A stretch of 64,000 nt of DNA from Sphingomonas aracearum. Its GTDB lineage: Bacteria; Pseudomonadota; Alphaproteobacteria; Sphingomonadales; Sphingomonadaceae. The position numbers and the translations under genes are program-made. Below the pieces are notes generated by a model. It was not told where the DNA came from. It searched no databases and was given only the letters and a program-made list of their open reading frames with translations. Of the stretch, positions 7,604 through 15,869 are shown piece after piece (the stretch's first letter is position 1; each line of letters opens with the position of its first letter). The stretch is taken from NCBI RefSeq assembly GCF_003345355.1, contig NZ_QQNB01000003.1, positions 372,001-436,000 on the forward strand. The letters run 5' to 3'.

Positions 7604-10138
7604 TCATGCGACCAGGTTCACGAGGCGGCCGGGCACCACGATCACCTTCTTGGGCGCGCGGCCTTCGAGAAAGCGGACCACGTTCTCGCTGGCGAGCGCG
7701 GCGGCCTCCACCTCCTCGCGCGCCATGTCCCTGGGCAGGGTGAGCGTGTCGCGCAGCTTGCCGTTGACCTGGATGGCGATGGTCACCTCGTCCTCCACCA
7801 GCAGCGCGGCATCGACCTGCGGCCAGGCGGCGTCGGCGATCAGGCCCTCGTTGCCCGCGGCGGCCCAGGCCTCCTCGGCGATGTGCGGCGCCATGGGGGC
7901 GACCAGACGCATCAGCGTCGCCACCGCCTCGGTGCGGGCGGCCGACGGCGGCGCCTTCTCGATCGCGCTGGTGAGTTCGTAGAGCTTGGCCACTGCCTTG
8001 TTGAACGACAAAGCCTCGATATCTTCGGCGATGCCGGCGATCGTCCCGTGCAGCTTGCGCGACAGGGCCTTGTCCTCACCCCCAAGGATTTCGGCGCCGG
8101 GCGCGTTGCCTTCGAACAATCGCCACAGCCGGCCGATGAACCGCCACGATCCCTCGATGCCGGACTCGCTCCATTCCAGATCGCGCTCGGGCGGCGAATC
8201 GGAGAGCATGAACCAGCGTACCGCGTCCGCGCCGTATCGATCGACGATGCCGGTGGGATCGACCGTGTTCTTCTTCGACTTGGACATCTTCTCGACGCGG
8301 CCCACCGTCACCGGCGTGCCGGTGGCGGTTTCCACGCCGGACTGCACCTCGTCGGGCGACAGCCAGCGGCCATCGGCGGACTTGAAGGTCGCGTGCGTCA
8401 CCATGCCTTGCGTGAACAGGCCGGCAAACGGCTCGGCCACGTCCAGCAGGCCGAGATGCTGGAGCGCGCGCGTCCAGAAACGGGCGTAGAGCAGGTGCAG
8501 GATCGCATGCTCCACGCCGCCGATGTACTGGCCGACCGGCAGCCACTTCTCGGCCGCGGCCTTGTCAAACGGCTTGTCCTTGGGCTGGCTGGCGAAGCGC
8601 ACGAAATACCAGGACGAATCGGCAAAGGTATCCAGCGTATCGGTTTCGCGCCGCGCCTCACCGCCGCAGGACGGGCACGCGACATGCTTCCACGTCGGAT
8701 GGCGATCCAGCGGGTTGCCCGGCACGTCGAAGCCGACGTCCTCGGGCAGGACCACGGGCAGCTGGTCCTTGGGCACCGGCACCGCGCCGCATGCCTCGCA
8801 GTGGATGATCGGGATCGGCGTGCCCCAGTAACGCTGGCGGCTGACGCCCCAGTCGCGCAGGCGATAGACGGTGGAGCCGCGGCCCCAGCCGCCGGCCTCC
8901 GCGCGGGTGATGACCTCGCGCTTGGCGTCCTCCACGTCCATGCCATCGAGGAAGTGCGAGTTCACCAGCGTGCCCGGGCCGGTATAGGCCTCGTCCCCCT
9001 CGAAGGCGGACGCGGCCTTGTCGCCGTCCGACACGACGCGGGGCACCGACAGGCCGTATTTGCGCGCGAAATCCAGGTCGCGCTGGTCGTGCGCGGGCAC
9101 GCCCATCACCGCGCCCGAGCCATATTCCATGAGCACGAAATTGGCGATGTAGACCGGCAGGCGACGTTCGGGATCGAACGGGTGCAGCGCGCACAGGCCG
9201 GTGTCGAAGCCCAGCTTCTCCTGCGTGTCCAGCTCGGCCGCGGTGGTGCCGCCCTGCTTGCACCGCGCGATGAACGCCTCGGCCGCGGGATCGCCCACCG
9301 CGATCGCCTGGGCGATCGGATGGTCGGCGGCGATGGCGACGAAGCTGGCGCCGAAGATCGTGTCGGGGCGGGTCGAGAACACCTCGATCCCGTCGCCCGG
9401 CGTCACCCGGCGGGTGTCGCTTTCGGCGGCCAGGGCGAAGCGGAAGGTCAGCCCCTGGCTCTTGCCGATCCAGTTGCGCTGCATCAGCTTCACCTTGTCC
9501 GGCCAATGCTCCAGGCCATCCAGGCCCTTCAGCAGATCGTCGGCAAAGGCGGTGATCTTCAGGAACCACTGCGACAGCTTGCGCTTCTCGACCAGCGCGC
9601 CCGAGCGCCAGCCGCGGCCGTCGATCACCTGCTCGTTGGCGAGCACGGTCATGTCGACCGGGTCCCAGTTGACCGCGCTCTCCTTGCGATACACGAGGCC
9701 GGCAGCGAACATGTCGAGGAACAGCGCCTGTTCGTGGCCGTAATAGTCCGGCTCGCAGGTGGCGAGTTCGCGGTCCCAGTCGAGCGCGAAGCCGAGGCGC
9801 TTGAGCTGCGCCTTCATCGTCGCGATGTTCTCGCGCGTCCAGCCGCCGGGGTGGACGCCGCGCTCCATGGCGGCGTTCTCGGCCGGCATGCCGAAGGCGT
9901 CCCAGCCCATCGGATGGAGCACTTCGTGGCCGGTCATGCGGCGAAAGCGCGCCAGCACGTCGCCCATCGTGTAGTTGCGCACGTGCCCCATGTGGATCTT
10001 CCCCGACGGATAGGGGAACATCTCCAGCACGTAGCTGCGGGGCTTTGCGCTGTTGTCGTCGGCGGCGAAGGTGCGGCGTTCGTCCCACACCTTCTGCCAC
10101 TCGGCATCCGCCTTCAGCGCGTTGAATCGAGTAGACAT
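7604..10138 (-). CDS. leuS: Leucyl-tRNA synthetase
   Basis: An 844-residue class Ia aminoacyl-tRNA synthetase that charges tRNA-Leu. The HIGH-type motif is KIHMGH (residues 47-52) after FPYPSG, and KMSKS lies at 617-621 followed by KNTVDP. The CP1 editing domain (about 225-420), with [11 protein letters not shown] and [16 protein letters not shown] segments, is present as [16 protein letters not shown]. The C-terminal anticodon-binding region ends in [17 protein letters not shown]. The start at 10138 ([15 protein letters not shown]) is family-typical; an in-frame ATG 13 codons upstream falls near the large palindrome and is unlikely. Confidence 0.98.
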   Translation of the reverse strand: MSTRFNALKADAEWQKVWDERRTFAADDNSAKPRSYVLEMFPYPSGKIHMGHVRNYTMGDVLARFRRMTGHEVLHPMGWDAFGMPAENAAMERGVHPGGWTRENIATMKAQLKRLGFALDWDRELATCEPDYYGHEQALFLDMFAAGLVYRKESAVNWDPVDMTVLANEQVIDGRGWRSGALVEKRKLSQWFLKITAFADDLLKGLDGLEHWPDKVKLMQRNWIGKSQGLTFRFALAAESDTRRVTPGDGIEVFSTRPDTIFGASFVAIAADHPIAQAIAVGDPAAEAFIARCKQGGTTAAELDTQEKLGFDTGLCALHPFDPERRLPVYIANFVLMEYGSGAVMGVPAHDQRDLDFARKYGLSVPRVVSDGDKAASAFEGDEAYTGPGTLVNSHFLDGMDVEDAKREVITRAEAGGWGRGSTVYRLRDWGVSRQRYWGTPIPIIHCEACGAVPVPKDQLPVVLPEDVGFDVPGNPLDRHPTWKHVACPSCGGEARRETDTLDTFADSSWYFVRFASQPKDKPFDKAAAEKWLPVGQYIGGVEHAILHLLYARFWTRALQHLGLLDVAEPFAGLFTQGMVTHATFKSADGRWLSPDEVQSGVETATGTPVTVGRVEKMSKSKKNTVDPTGIVDRYGADAVRWFMLSDSPPERDLEWSESGIEGSWRFIGRLWRLFEGNAPGAEILGGEDKALSRKLHGTIAGIAEDIEALSFNKAVAKLYELTSAIEKAPPSAARTEAVATLMRLVAPMAPHIAEEAWAAAGNEGLIADAAWPQVDAALLVEDEVTIAIQVNGKLRDTLTLPRDMAREEVEAAALASENVVRFLEGRAPKKVIVVPGRLVNLVA

Positions 10139-10171
10139 GAGCTCTCCGTCAGACCCGGCTGACGCCGGGCG

Positions 10172-10253
10172 CGGCACCGGCCCTCTCCCCCACCCCGCCT
10201 CCCATCAAGGATACACTGAGTGGGAGGCGGGGTGGGGGAGAGGGCCGGTGCCG
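10172..10253. terminator. 33-bp perfect inverted repeat between DUF3576 and leuS
   Basis: Two 33-base arms (10172-10204 and 10221-10253) are perfect reverse complements around a 16-base loop; each arm is purine- or pyrimidine-rich (CCCTCTCCCCCACCCCGCCT on the left). It sits directly after the stop of the DUF3576 gene and before leuS, both on the minus strand. It could terminate or attenuate transcription, or protect RNA ends. There is no U-tract, so it may instead be one of the dispersed extragenic repeats. Confidence 0.6.
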
Positions 10254-10257
10254 GTCT

Positions 10258-10692
10258 TCAACCAGCCAAAGCCTGGCGGCGCAGGTCGCGGGCATGGGTG
10301 AGGATGATGTCCTCCAGCTTCTGCACCGTGGCGGCCTGCACCGGGGCATCGACCCACTGGCCGCCCTGGTTCACCTGGCGCAGCGCGGCGACGCGCAGGC
10401 CGTCGGCGCGCAGATCCTGGTCGAGGATCGTCACCGTCACCTTCAGCCGCTCGGTGGGCGTGTTGGGGTTCACATACCAGTCGGTGACGATCACGCCGCC
10501 GTTCGAATCGGTCTGCAGCAGCGGCATGAAGCCCAGCGTGTCGAGGCTGGAGCGCCACAGATAGGCGTTGACGCCGATGGTCGTCACCTTGGAGGCGGCG
10601 AGATCGGCCTTGGGACGCTCCCGGCCGCCTCCGCAGGCAGCCAGCGAAAGAACGAGCGCGGCCGCGGTGGCAGTGCCGAACAGGCGGGTCAT
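10258..10692 (-). CDS. DUF3576 lipoprotein
   Basis: A 144-residue protein with a lipoprotein signal peptide (MTRLFGTATAAALVLSLAAC, lipobox Cys20). The mature part matches DUF3576, with IGVNAYLWRSSLDTL and DWYVNPNTPTERLKVTV as the conserved core. The family sits beside leuS-lptE in many alphaproteobacteria, which suggests an envelope role linked to LPS transport, but no function is proven. The ATG at 10692 begins the signal peptide; the reading frame is open further upstream but has no signal-like sequence. Confidence 0.88.
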   Translation of the reverse strand: MTRLFGTATAAALVLSLAACGGGRERPKADLAASKVTTIGVNAYLWRSSLDTLGFMPLLQTDSNGGVIVTDWYVNPNTPTERLKVTVTILDQDLRADGLRVAALRQVNQGGQWVDAPVQAATVQKLEDIILTHARDLRRQALAG

Positions 10693-10947
10693 GGGCGAAG
10701 TTCCTGGAAAAAGCCTTGTGCACGCGCATCTATAGAGGCTCCGGCGCGTCGGGCAAGGACGGTGCCGGGGATGGTGACGGGGTGGCGGGCCTCGCCGGGC
10801 GTGTGGACCTGGGGCAACACTCGCCCACAAAGTGGCGCGTCGTCTGTTGCCGGTGCAACGTTTCGTGTTAGGCGCGATTTCGGAGAATACGGATGTCACC
10901 GTGCCGATCGACGGGGCGGGCGTCCGAAGGGGACAAGGAACGGTATC

Positions 10948-11655
10948 GTGGCGATGGGTCGCTGGTTGGCAGGGATCGGGCTGGGGGCATGCGTTGCCGC
11001 CGGCATCGCGATCGCGCCCGCGATCGGCGCCGCCGGCCAGGCGGCGCGCGTGGCGCCGCAGGTCGCGGACCGGCTGCCCACCCTGGGCGGCTTCACCCCT
11101 GCCGCTGCCGATCCGCGGCTGGCCGCGGTGCTGGCGCGCGGCGGGCTGGACGGCAACGGCTTCCGCTTCACCCCGGCCGAATCCTCGCGCACCAACCGCG
11201 CCGTGACCGTGGCGGTGCGCGCCCGGTCGAGCCGCGGGGCGCTGGTCGCCGATCGCGGCACGGCCGCTCCGGCCAGCGTCAGCCTGGCGCCGATCGCCTA
11301 CAATCTGGGCGTGTCGGTGGGCTGGAAGAAGTTCGCGGTGACGGGCGATCTGGCAAAGGTCGACCTGGCCGGCGCGCCGGGCAGCCGCAATGTCGCGGAC
11401 CTCGGCCTCAGCTACGTCACCGGCCGCACCAGCGCGCGCCTGAAGGCCACCAGCGAGCGCCCGCTGGAGGATGCGCCTCGCCTGGTCGCCGATACGCCGG
11501 CGACCTCGCTTGACCTTGGCGGCTCCTATTCGCTGAGCCGCAACCTCGATGTCACCGCCGGCGTGCGCTACCGCACCGAGCGCGATCGCCTGCGCCCGGT
11601 GGACGACCGCCGCGACAGCCAGGCCGTGTATATCGGCACCGCTTTCCGGTTCTGA
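10948..11655 (+). CDS. Exported protein, probable small outer-membrane beta-barrel
   Basis: A 235-residue protein with an N-terminal signal peptide (about residues 1-29, ending AIGAAGQA). The second half alternates polar and hydrophobic residues (LGVSVGWKKFAVTGDLAKVDL, ADLGLSYVTGRTSARLKA, VTAGVRYRTERD) and ends AFRF, the terminal Phe expected of outer-membrane barrels. No named family was recognised. GTG at 10948 lies 8 nt after AAGGA and is preferred over the ATG two codons later, which is 14 nt away. Confidence 0.6.
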   Translation: MAMGRWLAGIGLGACVAAGIAIAPAIGAAGQAARVAPQVADRLPTLGGFTPAAADPRLAAVLARGGLDGNGFRFTPAESSRTNRAVTVAVRARSSRGALVADRGTAAPASVSLAPIAYNLGVSVGWKKFAVTGDLAKVDLAGAPGSRNVADLGLSYVTGRTSARLKATSERPLEDAPRLVADTPATSLDLGGSYSLSRNLDVTAGVRYRTERDRLRPVDDRRDSQAVYIGTAFRF

Positions 11656-11691
11656 GTTTCGCGCGGCGCACGTGCCGCGCGTCCGCCCCGC

Positions 11692-12096
11692 TCAGAGCGG
11701 GATCACGCCTTCGTTGCAGACATATTGAACATAAGGGTGTTTGATGTCGCTTGTGTGGGCCGGACCGAAGCCCATGTCGTCGCGGTAGCGCAGCGCCTCC
11801 GCAACGCTGGTGCCGTCCCCGACCCAGCGCCATTGCCGCCTGCCGCAATCGATCTCCAGACGCTCGTAGAGTTGCTTGCTGCCGATCGAGACCCGGAAGA
11901 GCGCGGTGGACAGATGCCGGGCGGTGGACACCGCCAGCACATCCACCCGCGCCCGGGGCACCTGGGGCAGGGCAAAGGAGGCAAGCGCGCCCTCGGCCGG
12001 CGCGACCAGTCGGATCGGCGGGGGCGTCGCCTGTGCGCACAGCGGAGCGGGCGCGAGGGCGAGGATGGCGGCAAGACGGGCAGGGCGCAGGCGCAT
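11692..12096 (-). CDS. Unknown exported protein
   Basis: A 134-residue protein with a signal peptide (MRLRPARLAAILALAPAPLCAQ, cleavage near residue 22). The mature part has two Cys (in IDCGRRQWRW and YVCNEGVIPL), which could form a disulfide. It resembles small secreted proteins of sphingomonads described as surface-adhesin-like, with a strand-rich body and a conserved Trp-rich core, but no family can be named with confidence. It is convergent with the putative barrel gene; the 36-base gap between the stops shows no strong terminator. Confidence 0.65.
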   Translation of the reverse strand: MRLRPARLAAILALAPAPLCAQATPPPIRLVAPAEGALASFALPQVPRARVDVLAVSTARHLSTALFRVSIGSKQLYERLEIDCGRRQWRWVGDGTSVAEALRYRDDMGFGPAHTSDIKHPYVQYVCNEGVIPL

Positions 12097-12131
12097 GGCC
12101 TGCCTCTTGACCCATCCGGCTTGCCAAAGAC

Positions 12132-12644
12132 CTAAAACCGCGGACGCTGCAGAAAGGCGTCGATCGCCGCCCAGCCGTGAAACCCCGCCCCCCGCAGCGC
12201 GGCGAAGCGGCGGGCGTTCATGCCGCCCAGCGCCACAACGGGAATGTGTGTTCTCTTGGCCAGCGCAGCGGCGCGCGCCGGCCCCAGCGCGCGGGCGCCC
12301 GGATGGGAGCGGGTGGCGAAAACCGGCGAGACGAACAGCACCCAGGCGCCCGCCGCCGCGCCGCGCCGGACCTCCACACGGTTGTGGGCCGGCCAGCCAT
12401 GGCCTTGCCGGAGCCGGCCGGCCCGGCGTCCATGGCTTTCGCCGGCCACCGTCAGCACCAGGCCGCGCCGGGCGGCGATGCGGCGCACCTCCGCCAGCAG
12501 GACGCGGCGCTCGGCCGGCGGCGTCGCACGGTGGCGGAACACCACCCCGGTGCCGGCCGGCAGGCGGCGCAGCACCGGGCGCGGATCGCCGGCGCGCTCG
12601 TCCGTCAGGAACCAGCGGTGCGGCACGGGGTGGCGGCGGACCAT
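12132..12644 (-). CDS. ThiE/TenI-like thiamine phosphate synthase family protein
   Basis: A 170-residue TIM-barrel fragment related to ThiE/TenI. The C-terminal half shows the family's phosphate-binding strands: LFVSPVFATRSHPGARALGP and IPVVALGGMNARRFAAL. The N-terminal part (VPHRWFLTDER...GTGVVFRHR) matches short alphaproteobacterial thiamine phosphate synthase-like proteins rather than full ThiE (about 210 residues). The pyrophosphate/HMP contact residues of real ThiE are not obvious, so enzymatic activity is uncertain. It is divergent from the YggS gene with only 24 bases between the two start codons. Confidence 0.8.
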   Translation of the reverse strand: MVRRHPVPHRWFLTDERAGDPRPVLRRLPAGTGVVFRHRATPPAERRVLLAEVRRIAARRGLVLTVAGESHGRRAGRLRQGHGWPAHNRVEVRRGAAAGAWVLFVSPVFATRSHPGARALGPARAAALAKRTHIPVVALGGMNARRFAALRGAGFHGWAAIDAFLQRPRF

Positions 12645-12668
12645 CCCCCTGCCTATAGCACGCGCGCC

Positions 12669-13349
12669 ATGCCAGACCACGCCGCCGATACCCTCGCCCC
12701 CCACACCCTCGCTCACGTCACCGGCCGCATCGCCGCCGCCGCCCGGCTGGCAGGCCGCAAGCCGGAGGAGGTCACGCTGATCGCGGTGTCCAAGACGCAG
12801 GGCCCGGAGGCGATCCGCCCGCTGCTGGACGCAGGCCAGCGCGTGTTCGGCGAGAACCGGGTGCAGGAGGCGGAGGGCAAGTGGCCGGCGCTGCGCGAGG
12901 GCCTGGCCGAGGTCCGCCTGCATCTCGTCGGGCAGCTCCAGTCGAACAAGGCGGAGGAAGCGGTGGCGCTGTTCGATGCGATCCACTCCGTCGATCGCCC
13001 GTCGCTGGTCGCCGCGCTGGCCCGGGCGATGGACCGGCAGGGGCGGCGGCCGGACTGCTTCGTGCAGGTGAATATCGGCGAGGAGGCGCAAAAGGGCGGC
13101 TGCGCGATCGCGGACCTGCCGGCGCTGCTGGCCAGCGCGCGGGACGCGGAGCTGCCGGTCAAGGGGCTGATGGCGGTGCCCCCCGCCGACGTGGAGCCGG
13201 CCCCGTATTTCGCGCTGCTCGCCAAATTGCGGCGCGATCATGGCCTGCCCTGGCTCAGCATCGGCATGTCCGGGGACTTTGAGACGGCGGTGACTTTGGG
13301 CGCGACGCACGTGCGGGTCGGCTCCGCGCTGTTCGGGGCGCGGGCATGA
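12669..13349 (+). CDS. YggS-family PLP homeostasis protein
   Basis: A 226-residue PLP-binding protein (YggS/PLPBP/PipY family) that buffers free pyridoxal phosphate and affects amino-acid balance; it has no firm catalytic activity. The PLP lysine is K42 in AVSKTQ, followed by FGENRVQEAEGKW and LHLVGQLQSNKAEEAV, all diagnostic. The C-terminal LSIGMSGDFETAVTLGATHVRVGSALFG is the phosphate-binding region. It overlaps the HAD gene by four bases (ATGA), suggesting coupled expression. Confidence 0.95.
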   Translation: MPDHAADTLAPHTLAHVTGRIAAAARLAGRKPEEVTLIAVSKTQGPEAIRPLLDAGQRVFGENRVQEAEGKWPALREGLAEVRLHLVGQLQSNKAEEAVALFDAIHSVDRPSLVAALARAMDRQGRRPDCFVQVNIGEEAQKGGCAIADLPALLASARDAELPVKGLMAVPPADVEPAPYFALLAKLRRDHGLPWLSIGMSGDFETAVTLGATHVRVGSALFGARA

Positions 13350-14014
13350 AGCCGGCCGGCCTGATCTTCGACTTCGACGGCGTGCTGATCGAGAGCGAGG
13401 CGTCCGGCAATCGGCACCTGGCCGAGTATCTGACGGACATCGGCCACCCGATCACGCCGGCCGATTCGATGGCCCGGTTCATGGGGCGGGCGGGGGCGGA
13501 CTTCCTGGCGGAGGTGGAGGCGTTTCTCGGCCGGCCGCTGCCGGAGGATTTCCACGCCGCGCGCGAGGTGGAGAACCGGCGCGTGCTGGCGGAGGGGATC
13601 GAGGAGGTCGCCGGCGCGGTGGCGTTCGTGCGCGCGCTGCCGGCCGATCTGCCCCGCGCGGTGGCGTCGTCCAGCTCGTCCGCCTGGATCCGGCGGCACC
13701 TGGACCACCTGGGCCTCGCCGATGCGTTCGGCGAGCACATCTATTCCGGGCGCGAGCATGTGGCGCGCGGAAAGCCGGCGCCCGACCTCTACTGGCATGC
13801 GGCCGCCGCCATCGGCGTGCCGATCGAACGGTGCGCGATACTGGAGGATTCGCCGGTGGGCGCGACGGGGGCGGTGGCGTCCGGCGCCTGGGTCATCGGC
13901 CTGTGCGCGGGCACGCATTGCGACGTGGACCATGCCGAGCGCCTGCGGGCGATCGGAGTGCAGGCGACCGCGGCGGATTTCCGCGAGGTGGCGCGGCTGC
14001 TGGAACTGGCGTGA
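13346..14014 (+). CDS. HAD-superfamily hydrolase (beta-phosphoglucomutase-like)
   Basis: A 222-residue HAD phosphatase or mutase. Motif I is DFDGVLIESE with nucleophile Asp9 and acid/base Asp11; motif II is ASSSSAW, motif III includes Lys in GKPAPDLY, and motif IV is LEDSPVGATGAVASG. The cap sits after motif I, as in the beta-phosphoglucomutase/GPH group. Substrate is unknown. It is the second gene of the YggS operon. Its stop is followed by the first copy of the repeat flanking the next small ORF. Confidence 0.88.
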   Translation: MKPAGLIFDFDGVLIESEASGNRHLAEYLTDIGHPITPADSMARFMGRAGADFLAEVEAFLGRPLPEDFHAAREVENRRVLAEGIEEVAGAVAFVRALPADLPRAVASSSSSAWIRRHLDHLGLADAFGEHIYSGREHVARGKPAPDLYWHAAAAIGVPIERCAILEDSPVGATGAVASGAWVIGLCAGTHCDVDHAERLRAIGVQATAADFREVARLLELA

Positions 14015-14028
14015 AGGCGGGCGGCTAG

Positions 14029-14456
14029 GTCCGGTATTGGGGGAAAGCGGACGTTGGAAGCCGGAAGATGTCGATGTAACCTCGTTCCATGAGAGAGGCC
14101 GTCTTCATATTCTCGGCAATTGCCGTCGCCACTGAGGATACCGGCTTCCGTCCAGGCGCGAGACACGCGCTCATGCTCTACGGCAAGGGCGTAGCGGTCG
14201 CGTCCGCCCGATCGGTAGCCATTGCTGGAGCTGAAAAACAAGGATGGACCTTCGTTGAGGTTAAGCGGGAAAAGGAACTCCACGCTGACCTGACTGCCAT
14301 TGAAGACGATATTCTCAGATCGGCAGCGCAAAATGCAACACGGTCGGGACACTCCATGATCGTCTACCGAGACGAGCTGCCCCTCGACGCGTAGGTTTCC
14401 CGCCCGACTTTTCAAAGCGACCAGCCCAATGTCCGCTATTGGGCGAAAGCGGATGT
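14029..14456. repeat. Two near-identical 27-bp repeats flanking a small ORF
   Basis: GTCCGGTATTGGGGGAAAGC... at 14029-14055 and GTCCGCTATTGGGCGAAAGC... at 14431-14457 match at 24 of 27 positions in the same orientation. Each contains GTCCG and CGGAC/CGGAT arms that can pair; the second is also preceded by CCCAAT, which pairs with its ATTGGG. They bracket a ~375-base segment holding one unknown ORF whose composition is less GC-rich than its surroundings. Confidence 0.7.
14089..14394 (+). CDS. Unknown 101-residue protein
   Basis: A short ORF starting MREAVFIFSAIAVATEDTGF and ending YRDELPLDA. It has an alpha/beta look with no clear signal peptide or membrane helix, and no family was recognised. 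Codon use includes many A/T-ending codons, unlike its neighbours, and it is bracketed by two copies of a short repeat, so it may be a recent insertion. There is no strong Shine-Dalgarno before the ATG at 14089. Reality as an expressed gene is moderate. Confidence 0.5.
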   Translation: MREAVFIFSAIAVATEDTGFRPGARHALMLYGKGVAVASARSVAIAGAEKQGWTFVEVKREKELHADLTAIEDDILRSAAQNATRSGHSMIVYRDELPLDA

Positions 14457-14460
14457 TCGA

Positions 14461-15258
14461 TCACCCCAGCCGCTCGATCAGCGCCATCGCACCGTGTGGC
14501 GCACGGACCTTTGCGCCCGCGATGAAGAAGACGAAGGTTTCGCGGGGCTGCGCGGAGGGCGCGTCCGTCACGACATAGGGCAGGCCGTCGGGCTGACCGC
14601 CGCTCGCCCAGGTTCGTGCCGCCGCCGCCCAGCGATCGAGCGCGGCAGGCGTGTAGCCGGCGGGCTCCTCCTCCACGCCGCTTTCCAGGCGAGCGTAGAC
14701 GAACGGGCCGGTGATGTCGGCGATCGCCGGATAGTCGACGGAATCGGCATAAACGATCGCCACCCCGGCCTCGCGCGCCATCGCCACGAACTCGGGGACG
14801 GCGAAGCTCTCGTGGCGCACCTGCACCGCGTGGCGCAGCGTCACGCCCTCGTAGCTCCCCGGCAGGAGTTGAAGAAAGGCGCGGAAATCGTCCGGCTCGA
14901 ACTTCTTGGTGGCCATGAACTGCCACAGGATCGGGCCGAGCCTGTCGCCGAGCTCGACGATGCCCTGGCTCACGAACCGCTGCACCGATTCGCCCGCTTC
15001 GGCCAGCACCTTGCGATTGGTGCAGAAGCGTGAGGCCTTGAGCGTGAACACGAAGCCATCGGGCACCTGCGACGCCCAGTTGGCGAAGGTGGCGGGCTTG
15101 AAGCCGGAATAATAGGTGCCGTTCACCTCGATCGCGGTGAGCTTGCCCGCGGCATATTCCAGCTCGCGCTTGTGCGGCCATTTCTCCGGAAAGAAGGTGC
15201 CGCGCCAGGGCTCAAAGGTCCAGCCGCCGATGCCGACGCGAATCGGTGCGTGTGTCAT
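14461..15258 (-). CDS. DUF72 family protein (YecE-like)
   Basis: A 265-residue TIM-barrel protein of the DUF72/YecE family. The hallmark opening is RVGIGGWTFEPWRGTFFP, then YAAGKLTAIEVNGTYYSGFKP, FTLKASRFCTNRK and LGPILWQFMATKKFEPDDF. The biochemical role is not established, although the fold resembles xylose isomerase-like enzymes. The start MTHAPIRVGIGG at 15258 is chosen over an in-frame ATG 47 codons upstream because that stretch overlaps a structured repeat and reads as low-complexity Arg/Pro. Confidence 0.93.
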   Translation of the reverse strand: MTHAPIRVGIGGWTFEPWRGTFFPEKWPHKRELEYAAGKLTAIEVNGTYYSGFKPATFANWASQVPDGFVFTLKASRFCTNRKVLAEAGESVQRFVSQGIVELGDRLGPILWQFMATKKFEPDDFRAFLQLLPGSYEGVTLRHAVQVRHESFAVPEFVAMAREAGVAIVYADSVDYPAIADITGPFVYARLESGVEEEPAGYTPAALDRWAAAARTWASGGQPDGLPYVVTDAPSAQPRETFVFFIAGAKVRAPHGAMALIERLG

Positions 15259-15303
15259 GGGGCGGGGTGTAGCGGATCGGGGGCGGTTCGTCGCCGGAGG
15301 GGG

Positions 15304-15394
15304 GAGCCCCGCCGCGGCAAAGCCGCGTCGTCGGACGCTGCTGGGGCAGCGCCGGCCGGGCGATCGCCCGTGGTTCGTTTTAGCTGTGCTAAAA
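15304..15394 (+). repeat. Structured dispersed element, copy 1
   Basis: A 91-base element with three hairpins: H1 CGCGGC-AAA-GCCGCG (15313-15327), H2 CGCTGC-TGGG-GCAGCG (15336-15351) and H3 TTTTAGC-TGT-GCTAAAA (15378-15394). A second copy in inverted orientation lies at 25319-25407. H1 and the 8-nt H1-H2 spacer are nearly identical there, while H2 and H3 carry compensatory base changes. It sits between the DUF72 gene and tRNA-Gly. Confidence 0.75.
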
Positions 15395-15407
15395 CTCACG
15401 CGATCGC

Positions 15408-15482
15408 TGGAGCGGGCGAAGGGATTCGAACCCTCGACCCCAACCTTGGCAAGGTTGTGCTCTACCCCTGAGCTACGCCCGC
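15408..15482 (-). tRNA. tRNA-Gly (GCC)
   Basis: A 75-nt tRNA on the minus strand including encoded CCA. Acceptor stem GCGGGCG pairs with CGCCCGC, followed by discriminator T and CCA. The D arm is GCTCAGGGGTAGAGC; the anticodon loop reads CTTGCCAAG with GCC at the centre, decoding glycine. The T arm is GAGGGTTCGAATCCCTT. It stands alone, immediately beside the structured repeat. Confidence 0.97.
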
Positions 15483-15590
15483 TCTGGCGTTCCTGGCCCC
15501 CGGCAGGTCGCTGGGGGCGGGTGAGGCGGCGCTACTAGCAACGGCTTTCCGCCTTGCCAAGCACTGTTTTCGCTCCCGGCGAAAGAAAAT

Positions 15591-15624
15591 GCCCGCGGCA
15601 CCGATGGAGAAAGGCGCCGCGGGC
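15591..15624 (-). terminator. Possible minus-strand terminator hairpin
   Basis: Nine-base arms GCCCGCGGC (15591-15599) and GCCGCGGGC (15616-15624) form a strong stem. Read on the minus strand the stem is followed by ATTTTCTTTC, a U-rich tract as in intrinsic terminators. No certain minus-strand gene lies upstream of it, so its target is unclear. Confidence 0.45.
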
Positions 15625-15869
15625 GTGCTGCGGCGGGAGGCACCGCCGCAGCTGGGAGGTTCAGCGCCCGGAAGGGGGTTCCGGTGACGACGGCCGCAGA
15701 CCGCGGCCGGCACCTGTGCTGGTGCCTGCTAAACGGGAAGGCGGCATCCCTGGAGCTACGGCGCGGCGGTTTCCCCGGCATGTTGCAGCAATAACGTTTT
15801 GTTGCCGCGGGCGGTCGCGCCGTTCCCGCAGAATTGACCGGTTCGGCCGCACTGCCTACCTCGACCAGC
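15625..15869. other. Gene-free leader of the first two-component operon
   Basis: The 387 bases between tRNA-Gly and the response regulator contain no convincing gene; a 63-codon minus-strand frame (15661-15852) is Arg/Pro-rich and probably chance. Besides the hairpin above there is a second stem, CTGCGGCGG...CCGCCGCAG, around 15630. Near 15781 there is an AT-richer stretch, TTGCAGCAATAACG, which may contain the promoter. No -35/-10 pair was convincing. Confidence 0.4.

Noticed and set aside
7493..10162. 889-codon plus-strand frame opposite leuS
   Set aside because: It is the antisense of leuS, rich in Arg/His/Gly repeats, with no domain. Similar long shadows lie opposite tldD, the M3 peptidase, asparaginase, hppA and the fused aminotransferase gene; all were dropped.
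10172..10253. Insertion-sequence ends
   Set aside because: The inverted repeat has no transposase between or near its arms and no target duplication was seen.
12132..12644. Confident ThiE enzyme
   Set aside because: The fold fits, but length and active-site residues do not clearly support thiamine phosphate synthase activity, so no gene symbol was given.
15661..15852. 63-codon minus-strand frame before a terminator-like hairpin
   Set aside because: Arg/Pro-rich composition, no ribosome-binding site and no family; the hairpin alone is not enough to support a gene.
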